From Variovorax beijingensis (GTDB lineage Bacteria > Pseudomonadota > Gammaproteobacteria > Burkholderiales > Burkholderiaceae_C), in contig NZ_VIVL01000020.1 of assembly GCF_007828835.1 (NCBI RefSeq), positions 1-64,000 on the forward strand: a stretch of DNA of 64,000 nt, given 5' to 3'. The position numbers and the translations under genes were made by a program. This document shows, piece by piece, positions 33,055 through 41,256 of the stretch. Each line of letters starts with the position of its first letter. Positions within the stretch are counted from its first letter, which is position 1. The notes under the pieces are model-generated. The model ran no database searches. It saw nothing but the letters and a program-made list of their open reading frames with translations, and was not told the DNA's origin.

Positions 33055-34542
33055 ATGATTGACAAACTCAGCTGGGTCGCGATCTACCCCGAAATCGTGC
33101 TGCTGGTCATGGCCTGCATCATTGCGCTGGTCGACCTGTCGAGCACCAGTGCGCAGCGCACGCGCACCTACATCCTGACGCTGCTCACGCTGGCCGTGGT
33201 GGCCGTGCTGACCGGCCTGGCCGGCAACGAGGGCAAGACGGTCTACGGCTTCGGCGGCATGGTCGTGAGCGATCCCATGGGCAACTGGCTCAAGTGCTTT
33301 GCCACGGTGGCCCTGATGGTCACGCTGGTCTACGGCCGGCCCTACGCGGCCGACCGCGACATGCTGCGCGGCGGCGAGATGTTCACCATCAGCATGTTCG
33401 CGCTGCTGGGCATGTTCGTGATGATCTCGGGCAGCAACTTCCTCCTGATCTACCTCGGGCTCGAACTGCTCACGCTGTCCAGCTATGCGCTGGTGGCGCT
33501 GCGCCGCGACAACGCGGTGGCCAGCGAAGCAGCCATGAAGTACTTCGTGCTCGGCGCCATGGCCAGCGGCTTCCTGCTCTATGGCCTGTCGATGCTCTAC
33601 GGCGCGACCGGCTCGCTCGACACCAACGAAGTGTTCAAGATCATCGCCAGCGGCAAGGTGAACCACCAGGTGCTGGTGTTCGGCCTCGTGTTCATCGTGG
33701 CGGGCCTGGCCTTCAAGGTGGGGGCGGCGCCTTTCCACATGTGGGTGCCCGACGTGTACCAGGGCGCACCGACGGCGGTCACGCTGCTGATCGGCGCGGC
33801 GCCCGAGCTGGCCGCCTTCGCCATCATCATCCGCCTGCTGGTGGAAGGGCTGCTGCCGCTGGCCATCGACTGGCAGCAGATGCTGGCACTCTTGGCCATC
33901 GCCTCGCTGCTGGTGGGCAATTTGGCCGCCATCGCGCAGACCAACCTCAAGCGCATGCTGGCCTACTCGACCATTGCGCAGATGGGTTTCATGCTGCTCG
34001 GCCTGGTGGCGGGCGTGGTCAACGGCAACACCTACAACGCACAGTTCGCCTACAGCGCCTCGATGTTCTACATCGTGACCTACGTGCTGACCACGCTGGC
34101 GAGCTTCGGCATCATCCTGCTGCTGGCGCGCGAGGGGTTCGAAAGCGAAGAAATCACCGACCTGGCCGGCCTGAACCAGCGCAGCCCGCTGTACGCCGGC
34201 GTGATGGCGATCGCGATGTTCTCGCTCGCGGGCCTGCCGCCGCTGGTCGGGTTCTACGCCAAGCTGGCGGTGCTGCAGGCGCTGATCGCCTCGGGCCAGG
34301 CGCTCTACATCGGCCTGGCGGTGTTCGCGGTGGTCATGTCGCTGATTGGCGCCTTCTACTACCTGCGCGTGGTCAAGGTCATGTACTTCGACGCGCCGGT
34401 CACGGCCAGCACCGTGTCGGCGCCGCGCGACGTGCGCACAGTGCTGTCGATCAACGGCCTGCTGATCCTCGTGCTGGGCATCGTGCCCGGCGGCCTCATG
34501 ACGCTGTGCGCCAAGGCCATCGTGGCCACGCTGGCGAACTGA
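33055..34542 (+). CDS. nuoN: NADH-quinone oxidoreductase subunit N
   Basis: A 495-residue antiporter-like subunit closing the nuo set. LIYLGLELLTLSSYALVALRR, VGAAPFHMWVPDVYQGAPTAVTLLIGAAPELAAFA and LAYSTIAQMGFMLLG match the proton-channel motifs of the family. With it, all 14 genes (A-N, with C and D separate) are present and intact in one direction. Confidence 0.97.
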   Translation: MIDKLSWVAIYPEIVLLVMACIIALVDLSSTSAQRTRTYILTLLTLAVVAVLTGLAGNEGKTVYGFGGMVVSDPMGNWLKCFATVALMVTLVYGRPYAADRDMLRGGEMFTISMFALLGMFVMISGSNFLLIYLGLELLTLSSYALVALRRDNAVASEAAMKYFVLGAMASGFLLYGLSMLYGATGSLDTNEVFKIIASGKVNHQVLVFGLVFIVAGLAFKVGAAPFHMWVPDVYQGAPTAVTLLIGAAPELAAFAIIIRLLVEGLLPLAIDWQQMLALLAIASLLVGNLAAIAQTNLKRMLAYSTIAQMGFMLLGLVAGVVNGNTYNAQFAYSASMFYIVTYVLTTLASFGIILLLAREGFESEEITDLAGLNQRSPLYAGVMAIAMFSLAGLPPLVGFYAKLAVLQALIASGQALYIGLAVFAVVMSLIGAFYYLRVVKVMYFDAPVTASTVSAPRDVRTVLSINGLLILVLGIVPGGLMTLCAKAIVATLAN

Positions 34543-34558
34543 TCCCGGCCTGCCCACG

Positions 34559-34867
34559 GTGTCGCAAACCGCATCGGTCTGGGTCGTTCTCCTGGTGGCG
34601 CTGGTGGCGGCCAACCTGCCGTTCTGCAACGACCGGCTGTTCGGCGTCGTGCCCCTGGCCACGCGGCCCAAGCCGCTGGCAGTGCGGCTCGCCGAACTGG
34701 TGGTGCTGTATTTCGCCGCGGGCGGCGTGGGCTTGCTGTTCGAAAGCCGGGCAGGGCAGATCGCCCCGCAGGGCTGGGAGTTCTATGCGGTGACCGGCGC
34801 GCTTTTCATCGTGCTGGCCTTTCCAGGGTTCACCTGGCGCTACCTCATGAAGCACAGGCACGGATGA
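34559..34867 (+). CDS. DUF2818 family membrane protein
   Basis: A 102-residue protein with three predicted helices (VWVVLLVALVAANLPF, LAELVVLYFAAGGVGLLFE, FYAVTGALFIVLAFPGFTWRYL). It uses a GTG start at 34559, 16 bp after nuoN, and overlaps the NUDIX start by 4 bp. DUF2818 genes commonly trail nuoN in beta-proteobacteria, which suggests a role linked to complex I or its membrane assembly, but no function can be read from the sequence. Confidence 0.85.
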   Translation: MSQTASVWVVLLVALVAANLPFCNDRLFGVVPLATRPKPLAVRLAELVVLYFAAGGVGLLFESRAGQIAPQGWEFYAVTGALFIVLAFPGFTWRYLMKHRHG

Positions 34868-35478
34868 CCGACATGACTTCTCCCATCGCCGATTCGCACC
34901 TGAAGGAAGAACGCACGGCCAGCGAGCTGCTGGTCAAAGGCAACTTCCTCCAGGTCTGCCGCGACACCGTGCGCCTGCCCGACGGCCACAGCGCCACGCG
35001 CGAGTACGTGATCCATCCGGGCGCGGTGGTGGTGATTCCACTGCTCGACGACGGCCGCGTGGTGCTGGAGCGGCAGTACCGTTATCCGGTGGGGCATGTG
35101 ATGGTCGAGTTTCCGGCCGGCAAGCTCGATGCGGGCGAAGATCCGCTGGTGTGCGGCCAGCGCGAACTGCTCGAGGAAACCGGCTACACCGCGAGCGAAT
35201 GGGCCTACGCCGGCGCCATGCACCTCGCCGTGGCCTATTCCACCGAGATCATCCACATCTACTTTGCGCGCGGCCTGTCGCTCGGCAAGCGGCAGCTCGA
35301 CCACGGCGAGTTCCTGGACGTGTTCACGGCCACGCCGGCCGAAGTTGCACTCTGGTGCCGCGACGGCACGCTCACCGATGCCAAGTCGCTGACCTGCATG
35401 CTGTGGCTGCAGAACGTTCTTTCGGGCGCATGGTCACTCGATTGGCGAGCCACCGCTTCGCAAGGCGGCGCGGGATAA
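34864..35478 (+). CDS. NUDIX hydrolase, ADP-ribose pyrophosphatase type
   Basis: A 204-residue enzyme with a complete NUDIX box (GKLDAGEDPLVCGQRELLEE followed by TGY), whose glutamates bind Mg2+. The upstream strand pattern REYVIHPGAVVVIPLLDDGRVVLERQYRYPVG matches ADP-ribose/NudF-type members. It should hydrolyse ADP-ribose or similar nucleoside diphosphate compounds in the cytoplasm. It starts within the DUF2818 stop (ATGA). Confidence 0.87.
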   Translation: MTDMTSPIADSHLKEERTASELLVKGNFLQVCRDTVRLPDGHSATREYVIHPGAVVVIPLLDDGRVVLERQYRYPVGHVMVEFPAGKLDAGEDPLVCGQRELLEETGYTASEWAYAGAMHLAVAYSTEIIHIYFARGLSLGKRQLDHGEFLDVFTATPAEVALWCRDGTLTDAKSLTCMLWLQNVLSGAWSLDWRATASQGGAG

Positions 35479-35485
35479 TCCGCGC

Positions 35486-35959
35486 ATGAAGGTTCTCGAT
35501 CTGCGCTGCTCGCATGGCCACGGCTTCGAAGGCTGGTTTGCGTCCAATGAAGCTTTCGAAACCCAGCTGGCCGCCGGACTGGTGGAATGCCCGGTGTGTG
35601 CCGACACGCGCATCGTCAAGCTGCTGAGCGCGCCGCGCCTGAACCTGGGCAACGCGAAGGCGCCGGCAGAGGCCGCTGCTGCGTCGGCATCGGCATCTTC
35701 GGCACCCGCCAAGGCCCAGGCACCGGCCGAACAATCTCCCGAGGCCCGCTGGATGCGCGCCGTGCGCGAGGTTCTCGCAAAGACCGAGGACGTGGGCGAC
35801 CGTTTTGCCGACGAGGCGCGCAGGATGCACTACGGCGAAGCCGAAGAACGCGGGATCCGCGGCCAGGCGACCCGCGAGCAGACCGAAGCGCTGCTCGAAG
35901 AGGGCATTCCGGTGATGGCCCTGCCCATCCCTGCGGCGCTCAAGGAAACGCTGCAGTAG
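35486..35959 (+). CDS. DUF1178 family protein
   Basis: A 157-residue soluble protein. The N terminus has a zinc-ribbon-like arrangement (VLDLRCSHGHGFEGWF and VECPVCADTRIVKLLSAPRLN), with an Ala-rich linker at ~residues 55-75, then a helical tail EARWMRAVREVLAKTEDVGDRF. These features define DUF1178, found widely next to NUDIX genes downstream of nuo in this lineage. Function unknown. Confidence 0.85.
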   Translation: MKVLDLRCSHGHGFEGWFASNEAFETQLAAGLVECPVCADTRIVKLLSAPRLNLGNAKAPAEAAAASASASSAPAKAQAPAEQSPEARWMRAVREVLAKTEDVGDRFADEARRMHYGEAEERGIRGQATREQTEALLEEGIPVMALPIPAALKETLQ

Positions 35960-35974
35960 CCTGCAGCCGGCCCA

Positions 35975-37759
35975 TCAAGCCGTGAACTGCAGGGCGGCCA
36001 GGCGGGCATAGACCCCGCCTTGCGCCACCAGCGTGGCGTGTGTTCCCTGTTCGACAATGCCGCCATGGTCCAGCACGATGATGCGGTCGGCCTTCTGCAC
36101 GGTGGCCAGGCGGTGCGCAATCACGAGCGTCGTACGGCCTTCCATGGCCGATTCGAGCGCCGCCTGCACCATGCGTTCGCTCTCGGCATCGAGTGCGCTG
36201 GTGGCTTCGTCGAGCAGCAGCAGCGGCGGGTTCTTGAGAATGGCGCGCGCAATTGCAATGCGCTGGCGCTGTCCGCCCGACAGGCGCACCCCGCGCTCGC
36301 CCAGGAAGGTGTCATAGCCCTCGGGCAGCGCCTGCAGGAAATCGTGCGCAAAGGCCGCGCGCGCGGCGGCATGCACCTCGTCGGCCGTGGCGTCGGGGCG
36401 GCCGTAGCGGATGTTCTCGAAGGCGCTGGCCGAGAAGATCACGGCGTCCTGCGGCACCAGGCCGATGCGGGTGCGAAGCTCGGGCAGCGCGAGCGAGGCC
36501 AGCGGGGCGCCGTCGAGCAGCAGGCGGCCGGACTGCGGATCGTAGTAGCGCAGCAGCAGCTGGAACACCGTGCTCTTGCCGGCACCGCTCGATCCCACCA
36601 GGGCGACCGTTTCGCCGGGCGCGATGTCGAGGCTGAAGTCCTTGAGCGCCGGCGTGCCGGGCCGCGAGGGGTAGTGGAAAGTCACCGCCTCGAGCTTGAC
36701 CGCGCTGCCCGCCGCCGGGACGGGCGCAGCCACCGGATCGGGCGGTGAAACGATAGCCGCCGGGGCATGCAGCAGTTCCATCAGGCGCTCGGTCGCGCCG
36801 GCTGCGCGCAGCAGGTCGCCATAGACCTCGCCGAGCACTGCGGTCGCGCTGGCAAGAATGGCCACGTACACCACGGTCTGGCCCAGGTGGCCGGCCGTGA
36901 TGTCGCCGCGCAGCACCGCCTGCGTGCCCTGGTAGAGGCCCCAGAGCAGCGCCGCCGAGGTGGCGATGATGATGAAGGCCACCAGCACCGAGCGCGCCTT
37001 GGTGCGGCGCACCGCGGTCTTGAAGGCGTTTTCGGTCGAGGCCTTGAAGCGGCCGGCCTCGCGCGATTCGGCCGTGTAGCTTTGCACCACCGGAATCGCA
37101 TTGAGCACCTCGGCCGCGATGGCGCTCGAATCGGCCACCCGGTCCTGGCTCGCGCGCGAGAGCTTGCGCACGCGTCGGCCGAACCACATGCTCGGCAGCA
37201 CCACCAGCACCAGGATGCCCAGCACCTGGACCATCACGTAGGGATTGGTCCACACCAGCACCGCCAGCGCGCCCACGCCCATGACGGCATTGCGCAGGCC
37301 CATGCTCAGCGACGAGCCGACCACGGTCTGCACCAGCGTGGTGTCGGCCGTCAGGCGCGACAGCACTTCGCCGGTCTGCGTGGTCTCGAAGAAGGCCGGG
37401 CTCTGGCGCAGCACATGGCCGTAGACCGCGTTGCGCAGATCGGCCGTGACGCGTTCGCCGAGCCAGCTCACCGTGTAGAAGCGCGCGGCCGAAAAAAGGC
37501 CGAGCGCCACGGCCACCGCGAAGAGGGCGCCGAAGTGCTCGCGCAGCGCCATGGTCTGGGCGCCCTTGTCCGCGCTGATCAAGCCGCCATCAATCAGGCT
37601 GCGCAATGCGATAGGAAACACCAGCGTGGTGATGGCCGCCATCACCAAAAAAATGCCCGCGAGGACGATCTGGACGCGGTAGGGCCGGAGAAAAGGGCTC
37701 AGGCCCGACAGCGATCGGGGCGAGCCCTTGGCCGGTGAAGACAGGGGGGAGGAAGCCAT
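35975..37759 (-). CDS. MsbA-type ABC exporter (half-transporter)
   Basis: A 594-residue fused membrane-ATPase protein: six helices over ~residues 20-310, then a nucleotide-binding domain with Walker A GSSGAGKST, Q-loop VPQDAVIF, signature LSGGQRQRIAIARA, Walker B LLLLDEATSALD and switch AHRLATV. It should work as a homodimer exporting lipids or drugs. ATG at 37759 is chosen; the upstream in-frame stretch covers promoter DNA of the divergent marR gene. It is convergent with the DUF1178 gene. Confidence 0.9.
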   Translation of the reverse strand: MASSPLSSPAKGSPRSLSGLSPFLRPYRVQIVLAGIFLVMAAITTLVFPIALRSLIDGGLISADKGAQTMALREHFGALFAVAVALGLFSAARFYTVSWLGERVTADLRNAVYGHVLRQSPAFFETTQTGEVLSRLTADTTLVQTVVGSSLSMGLRNAVMGVGALAVLVWTNPYVMVQVLGILVLVVLPSMWFGRRVRKLSRASQDRVADSSAIAAEVLNAIPVVQSYTAESREAGRFKASTENAFKTAVRRTKARSVLVAFIIIATSAALLWGLYQGTQAVLRGDITAGHLGQTVVYVAILASATAVLGEVYGDLLRAAGATERLMELLHAPAAIVSPPDPVAAPVPAAGSAVKLEAVTFHYPSRPGTPALKDFSLDIAPGETVALVGSSGAGKSTVFQLLLRYYDPQSGRLLLDGAPLASLALPELRTRIGLVPQDAVIFSASAFENIRYGRPDATADEVHAAARAAFAHDFLQALPEGYDTFLGERGVRLSGGQRQRIAIARAILKNPPLLLLDEATSALDAESERMVQAALESAMEGRTTLVIAHRLATVQKADRIIVLDHGGIVEQGTHATLVAQGGVYARLAALQFTA

Positions 37760-37799
37760 GGCCCCGATTCTACCGACCCTTGCCGTCGCAAAGGCATCC

Positions 37800-37828
37800 T
37801 TGACAATAATTGACTGGGCAAGTAATAT
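37800..37828 (+). promoter_or_regulatory. Sigma-70 promoter of marR-nodT-emrAB with overlapping operator
   Basis: TTGACA (37800-37805) and TAATAT (37823-37828) are separated by exactly 17 bp. The predicted start (~37835) falls at the marR ATG (37836), so the mRNA would be nearly leaderless. An imperfect dyad, TTGACT-GGGC-AAGTAA (37810-37825), within longer CAATA..TATTG flanks, overlaps the promoter and is a good candidate for MarR autoregulation. Confidence 0.7.
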
Positions 37829-37835
37829 TGCGGCC

Positions 37836-38372
37836 ATGAGCGATGCAGACAACCCGCAAGTCCCCCCGGCCTCCGGCAACGCCGGGGGCCAGCCGGCCGA
37901 CTTCTACCGCGCCGAAACCTACCAGACCGAGGAAAGCATCGGGTATTTGATGCGCCGTATCCTGGGGGCGGTGGCCCAGGCAGTGGAAACCCGCATGTGC
38001 GAGCCCGGCGGTCCGACCTTTCCCCAATGGCTGCCGCTCTACAAGCTGCATGTCGGCGCGGCCACCACGGTGGCCGAACTGGCCCGCGCCTGCGAGCTCG
38101 ATGCCGGCGCCATGACGCGCCTGCTCGACCGCCTCGAGGCCAAGGGCCTGTGCCGCCGCGTGCGCTCGCTGGAGGACCGCCGTGTGGTCAACATCGAGCT
38201 CACCGACGAAGGCCGCGCGGCCGCCAAGGAGGTGCCGTACGTGCTGAGCCGGGTACAGAACGAGTACTTGGCGGGTTTCACCAAGGAAGAGTGGGAGCAA
38301 CTCAAGAGCTACCTGCGCCGGATCTTCGACAACGCCCAGGCCCTTGCGGCCCGTGGAGATAAAAATGACTGA
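37836..38372 (+). CDS. MarR-family transcriptional regulator
   Basis: A 178-residue winged-helix repressor. The DNA-binding part is TVAELARACELDAGAMTRLLDRLEAKGLCRRVRSLEDRRVVNIELTDEG, with the wing Asp-Arg-Arg. Helices at both ends would form the dimer. It is the first gene of an operon with nodT, emrA and emrB, so it likely represses this efflux system and releases DNA when a toxic ligand binds. Its end overlaps nodT by 8 bp. The nearest relatives by layout are EmrR/FarR-type regulators. Confidence 0.9.
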   Translation: MSDADNPQVPPASGNAGGQPADFYRAETYQTEESIGYLMRRILGAVAQAVETRMCEPGGPTFPQWLPLYKLHVGAATTVAELARACELDAGAMTRLLDRLEAKGLCRRVRSLEDRRVVNIELTDEGRAAAKEVPYVLSRVQNEYLAGFTKEEWEQLKSYLRRIFDNAQALAARGDKND

Positions 38373-39843
38373 TTCCTTCGCCGTGCGCGCCGCGCGCCGC
38401 ACCCCCATCGTGGCCGCCGCACTGCTGGTGGTGGCATTGGCCGGCTGTGCCGACATGGCAGGCATCGGCTCCGAGGCCAGGCTGCGCGATGCCTCGTCGC
38501 TGGGCATCGCGCCCGACAGCGCCGCGGTGCCGGCCTCCCGCCTCGACGGCCAATGGTGGCAGGCCTTCGGCGACACGCAGCTCAACACGCTGATCGACCG
38601 GGCCGTGGCCGGCAATCCGAACCTGCAGGTGGCACAGGCCCGCCTTGCGCGCGCCCAGGCCTCGGCGGACATCGCCGGCGCCGCGCTACAGCCGCAGGTC
38701 AAGGGCGACCTCGACCTGAAACGCCAGAAGTTCAACAGCAACTACATCTACCCGGCGCCGCTCGGCGGCTCCACGCAGAACATCGGCCTGCTGCAGCTCG
38801 GCGCCAGCTGGGAACTCGACTTCTTCGGCAAGAACCGCAGCGCGCTCGACACCGCCATCGGCGCGGCCAATGCCGCGGCTGCCGATGCGGATGCCGCCCG
38901 CGTGCTGCTGGCCAGCAACGTGGCGCGCAGCTATTTCCAGTGGGCGCGCCTGAACGACCAGCTTGCCGTGGCGCGGCGCACGCTGGCCCAGCGCGACGAA
39001 ACGCTCAAGCTCGTGCGCGACCGCGTGTCCGCTGGCCTGGACACCCGACTCGAACTGCGCCAGAGCGAAGGCGGCCTGCCCGAGGCGCGCCAGCAGATCG
39101 AAGCCCTCGACGAGCAGATCGCGCTGCAACAGCATGCGCTCGACGCGCTCGTGGGCCAGCCCAACGTATCGCAATCGCTCAAGCCGCCGGCGCTCGAGAA
39201 GCTCAAGCCGATGGCGCTGCAGGCCAACATTCCGGCCGACCTGCTGGGTCGCCGCGCCGATATCGCCGCCGCGCGCTGGCGCGTCGAAGCCGCCACCAGC
39301 GACGTGAAGAACGCCAGGACGCTCTTCTATCCCAACGTGAACCTCACCGCCTTCGCGGGCTTCCAGAGCCTGGGTTTCGGCAAGCTGCTCAAGTCGGGCA
39401 GCGAGCAGTGGGGCGTGGGCCCTGCCATCAGCCTGCCGATCTTCGAAGGCGGCAAGCTGCGCGCCAACCTGCGCGGCAAGTCGGCCGACCTCGACGTGGC
39501 CATCGAGAGCTACAACGCCGCAGTCATCGATGCCGTGCGCGACGCGTCCGACCAGGTCACGAGCGCGCAGTCGATCGCACGCCAGCAGGCCGAGCAGCGC
39601 GCCGCGCAGACAGCCGCCGAAGGCGCCTACGACATCGCCGTGCAGCGCTACCGCGCGGGCCTGGGCAACTACCTCAACGTGCTGACCGCCGAAACCGCCG
39701 TGCTCGCGCAGCGCCGGCTGGCGGTCGATCTGGCCGCGCGCGCGCTCGACACGCAGGTGGGCCTGGCGCGCGCGCTCGGCGGCGGCTGGCAGCCGCCGGC
39801 AACCGCCACCGCCGCGGCGCCCGCGCCGTCCGCATCGAACTGA
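38365..39843 (+). CDS. NodT-family outer-membrane efflux lipoprotein
   Basis: A 492-residue TolC-like outer-membrane channel. The signal ends in a lipobox (VVALAGC), so the mature protein is lipid-anchored. DGQWWQAFGDTQLNTLIDRAVAGNPNLQVAQARLARAQA and LLGRRADIAAARWRVEAAT are conserved in the two helical repeats. It should provide the outer-membrane exit for EmrA-EmrB encoded next. Confidence 0.92.
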   Translation: MTDSFAVRAARRTPIVAAALLVVALAGCADMAGIGSEARLRDASSLGIAPDSAAVPASRLDGQWWQAFGDTQLNTLIDRAVAGNPNLQVAQARLARAQASADIAGAALQPQVKGDLDLKRQKFNSNYIYPAPLGGSTQNIGLLQLGASWELDFFGKNRSALDTAIGAANAAAADADAARVLLASNVARSYFQWARLNDQLAVARRTLAQRDETLKLVRDRVSAGLDTRLELRQSEGGLPEARQQIEALDEQIALQQHALDALVGQPNVSQSLKPPALEKLKPMALQANIPADLLGRRADIAAARWRVEAATSDVKNARTLFYPNVNLTAFAGFQSLGFGKLLKSGSEQWGVGPAISLPIFEGGKLRANLRGKSADLDVAIESYNAAVIDAVRDASDQVTSAQSIARQQAEQRAAQTAAEGAYDIAVQRYRAGLGNYLNVLTAETAVLAQRRLAVDLAARALDTQVGLARALGGGWQPPATATAAAPAPSASN

Positions 39844-39882
39844 ACTGAACCGACTTTTTTCGTCTTCGGAAAGAACTCCATC

Positions 39883-41226
39883 ATGAGCGACAACAACACT
39901 CCGACGCCCGCTGCAGCCAACGCTTCCGCAGCTCCCGAAGCACCCGCCGGCAACGGCAAGCGCCGCCGCGCCCTGACCGCGCTGGCGGCCGTGGTGATCG
40001 TTGCCGGCGGCGGCTGGGGCCTCTACGAATGGCTGGTGGCCAGCCACTACGAGGACACCGACAACGCCTACGTGCAGGGCAACGTGATCCAGATCACGCC
40101 GCAGATCGGCGGTACCGTCATGGCCATCAATGCCGATGACACCGACTTCGTGAAGGCCGGCCAGCCGCTGGTGCAGCTGGACCCCGCTGATGCGAAGGTG
40201 GCGCTCGAGCAGGCCGAGGCCGCGCTCGCGCAGGCGGTGCGCCAGGTGCGCACGCTCTACGCCAACAACGGATCGCTGGCCGCGCAGGTCACGCTGCGCC
40301 AGTCCGACATCGTCAAGGCGCAGAGCGACATCGCCAAGGCGCAGGACGACCTGCAGCGCCGCCGCGCGCTCTCGGGCAACGGCGCGGTCTCGAAGGAAGA
40401 ACTCAACCATGCCGAGACGGCGCTCGACAACGCCAGGAGCCAGCTCGCCGCCGCGCAGGCCGGCGTGGTGGCCGCGCGCGAAGCGCTGGCCAGCAACCAG
40501 TCGCTGACCGAGGGCACCAGCGTGGCCCAGCACCCGAGCGTGCTGGCCGCCGCCGCCAAGGTGCGCGAGGCCTACCTGGCCACGCAGCGCGTCGCGCTGC
40601 CGGCGCCGGTCGACGGCTATGTGGCCAAGCGCACCGTGCAGCTCGGCCAGCGCGTGGCCGCCGGCACGCCGATGATGTCGATCGTGCCGCTGAACCAGCT
40701 GTGGGTCGACGCCAACTTCAAGGAAGTGCAGCTGCGCAACATCCGCATCGACCAGCCCGTGAAGCTCAGGGCCGACGTCTACGGCAAGAAGGTGGAATAC
40801 ACCGGCAAGGTCGCGGGCCTGGGCGTGGGCACCGGCAGCGCCTTTGCACTGCTGCCCGCGCAGAATGCCACCGGCAACTGGATCAAGGTGGTGCAGCGCG
40901 TGCCCGTGCGCATTGCGCTCGATCCGGAGCAGCTCAAGGCCAATCCGCTGCGCATCGGCCTCTCGATGGACGCCGAGATCGACATCTCGCAGAAGAGCGG
41001 CAAGATGCTGGCCGACGCGCCGCGCCCCACCGCCATCTCGCAGACGCAGGTCTACAGCAAGCTCGACCAGGGTGCCGACGCCGAAGTCGACCGCATCGTG
41101 GCCGCCAATCTCGGCCGCGGCGCGCCGGCCGCCTCTGCGGCACCTGCGGCGGCGGGGCGCTCCGCCGTGCCCGCGGCCGCCGCCGGCGCTGCGGCGCAGG
41201 CTGCTTCGCAATCCCATCCCGGCTGA
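39883..41226 (+). CDS. emrA: EmrA-type periplasmic adaptor (HlyD family)
   Basis: A 447-residue membrane-fusion protein. One N-terminal helix (ALTALAAVVIVAGGGWGLYEWL) anchors it, then a split lipoyl domain (VIQITPQIGGTVMAI and LPAPVDGYVAKRTVQLGQRVAAG) flanks a long coiled-coil hairpin. The C-terminal ~45 residues are an Ala-rich low-complexity tail. It joins EmrB in the inner membrane to the NodT channel. Confidence 0.92.
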   Translation: MSDNNTPTPAAANASAAPEAPAGNGKRRRALTALAAVVIVAGGGWGLYEWLVASHYEDTDNAYVQGNVIQITPQIGGTVMAINADDTDFVKAGQPLVQLDPADAKVALEQAEAALAQAVRQVRTLYANNGSLAAQVTLRQSDIVKAQSDIAKAQDDLQRRRALSGNGAVSKEELNHAETALDNARSQLAAAQAGVVAAREALASNQSLTEGTSVAQHPSVLAAAAKVREAYLATQRVALPAPVDGYVAKRTVQLGQRVAAGTPMMSIVPLNQLWVDANFKEVQLRNIRIDQPVKLRADVYGKKVEYTGKVAGLGVGTGSAFALLPAQNATGNWIKVVQRVPVRIALDPEQLKANPLRIGLSMDAEIDISQKSGKMLADAPRPTAISQTQVYSKLDQGADAEVDRIVAANLGRGAPAASAAPAAAGRSAVPAAAAGAAAQAASQSHPG

Positions 41227-41256
41227 TCGCCGTCCACGGAACCCGAGGCAAAGCCA

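Noticed and set aside
31396..34671. 1091-codon open frame on the minus strand across nuoM and nuoN
   Set aside because: It is a by-product of high third-position G/C in nuoM/nuoN; the product is rich in Arg, His and Gln without domain features, and the plus-strand proteins are unmistakable.
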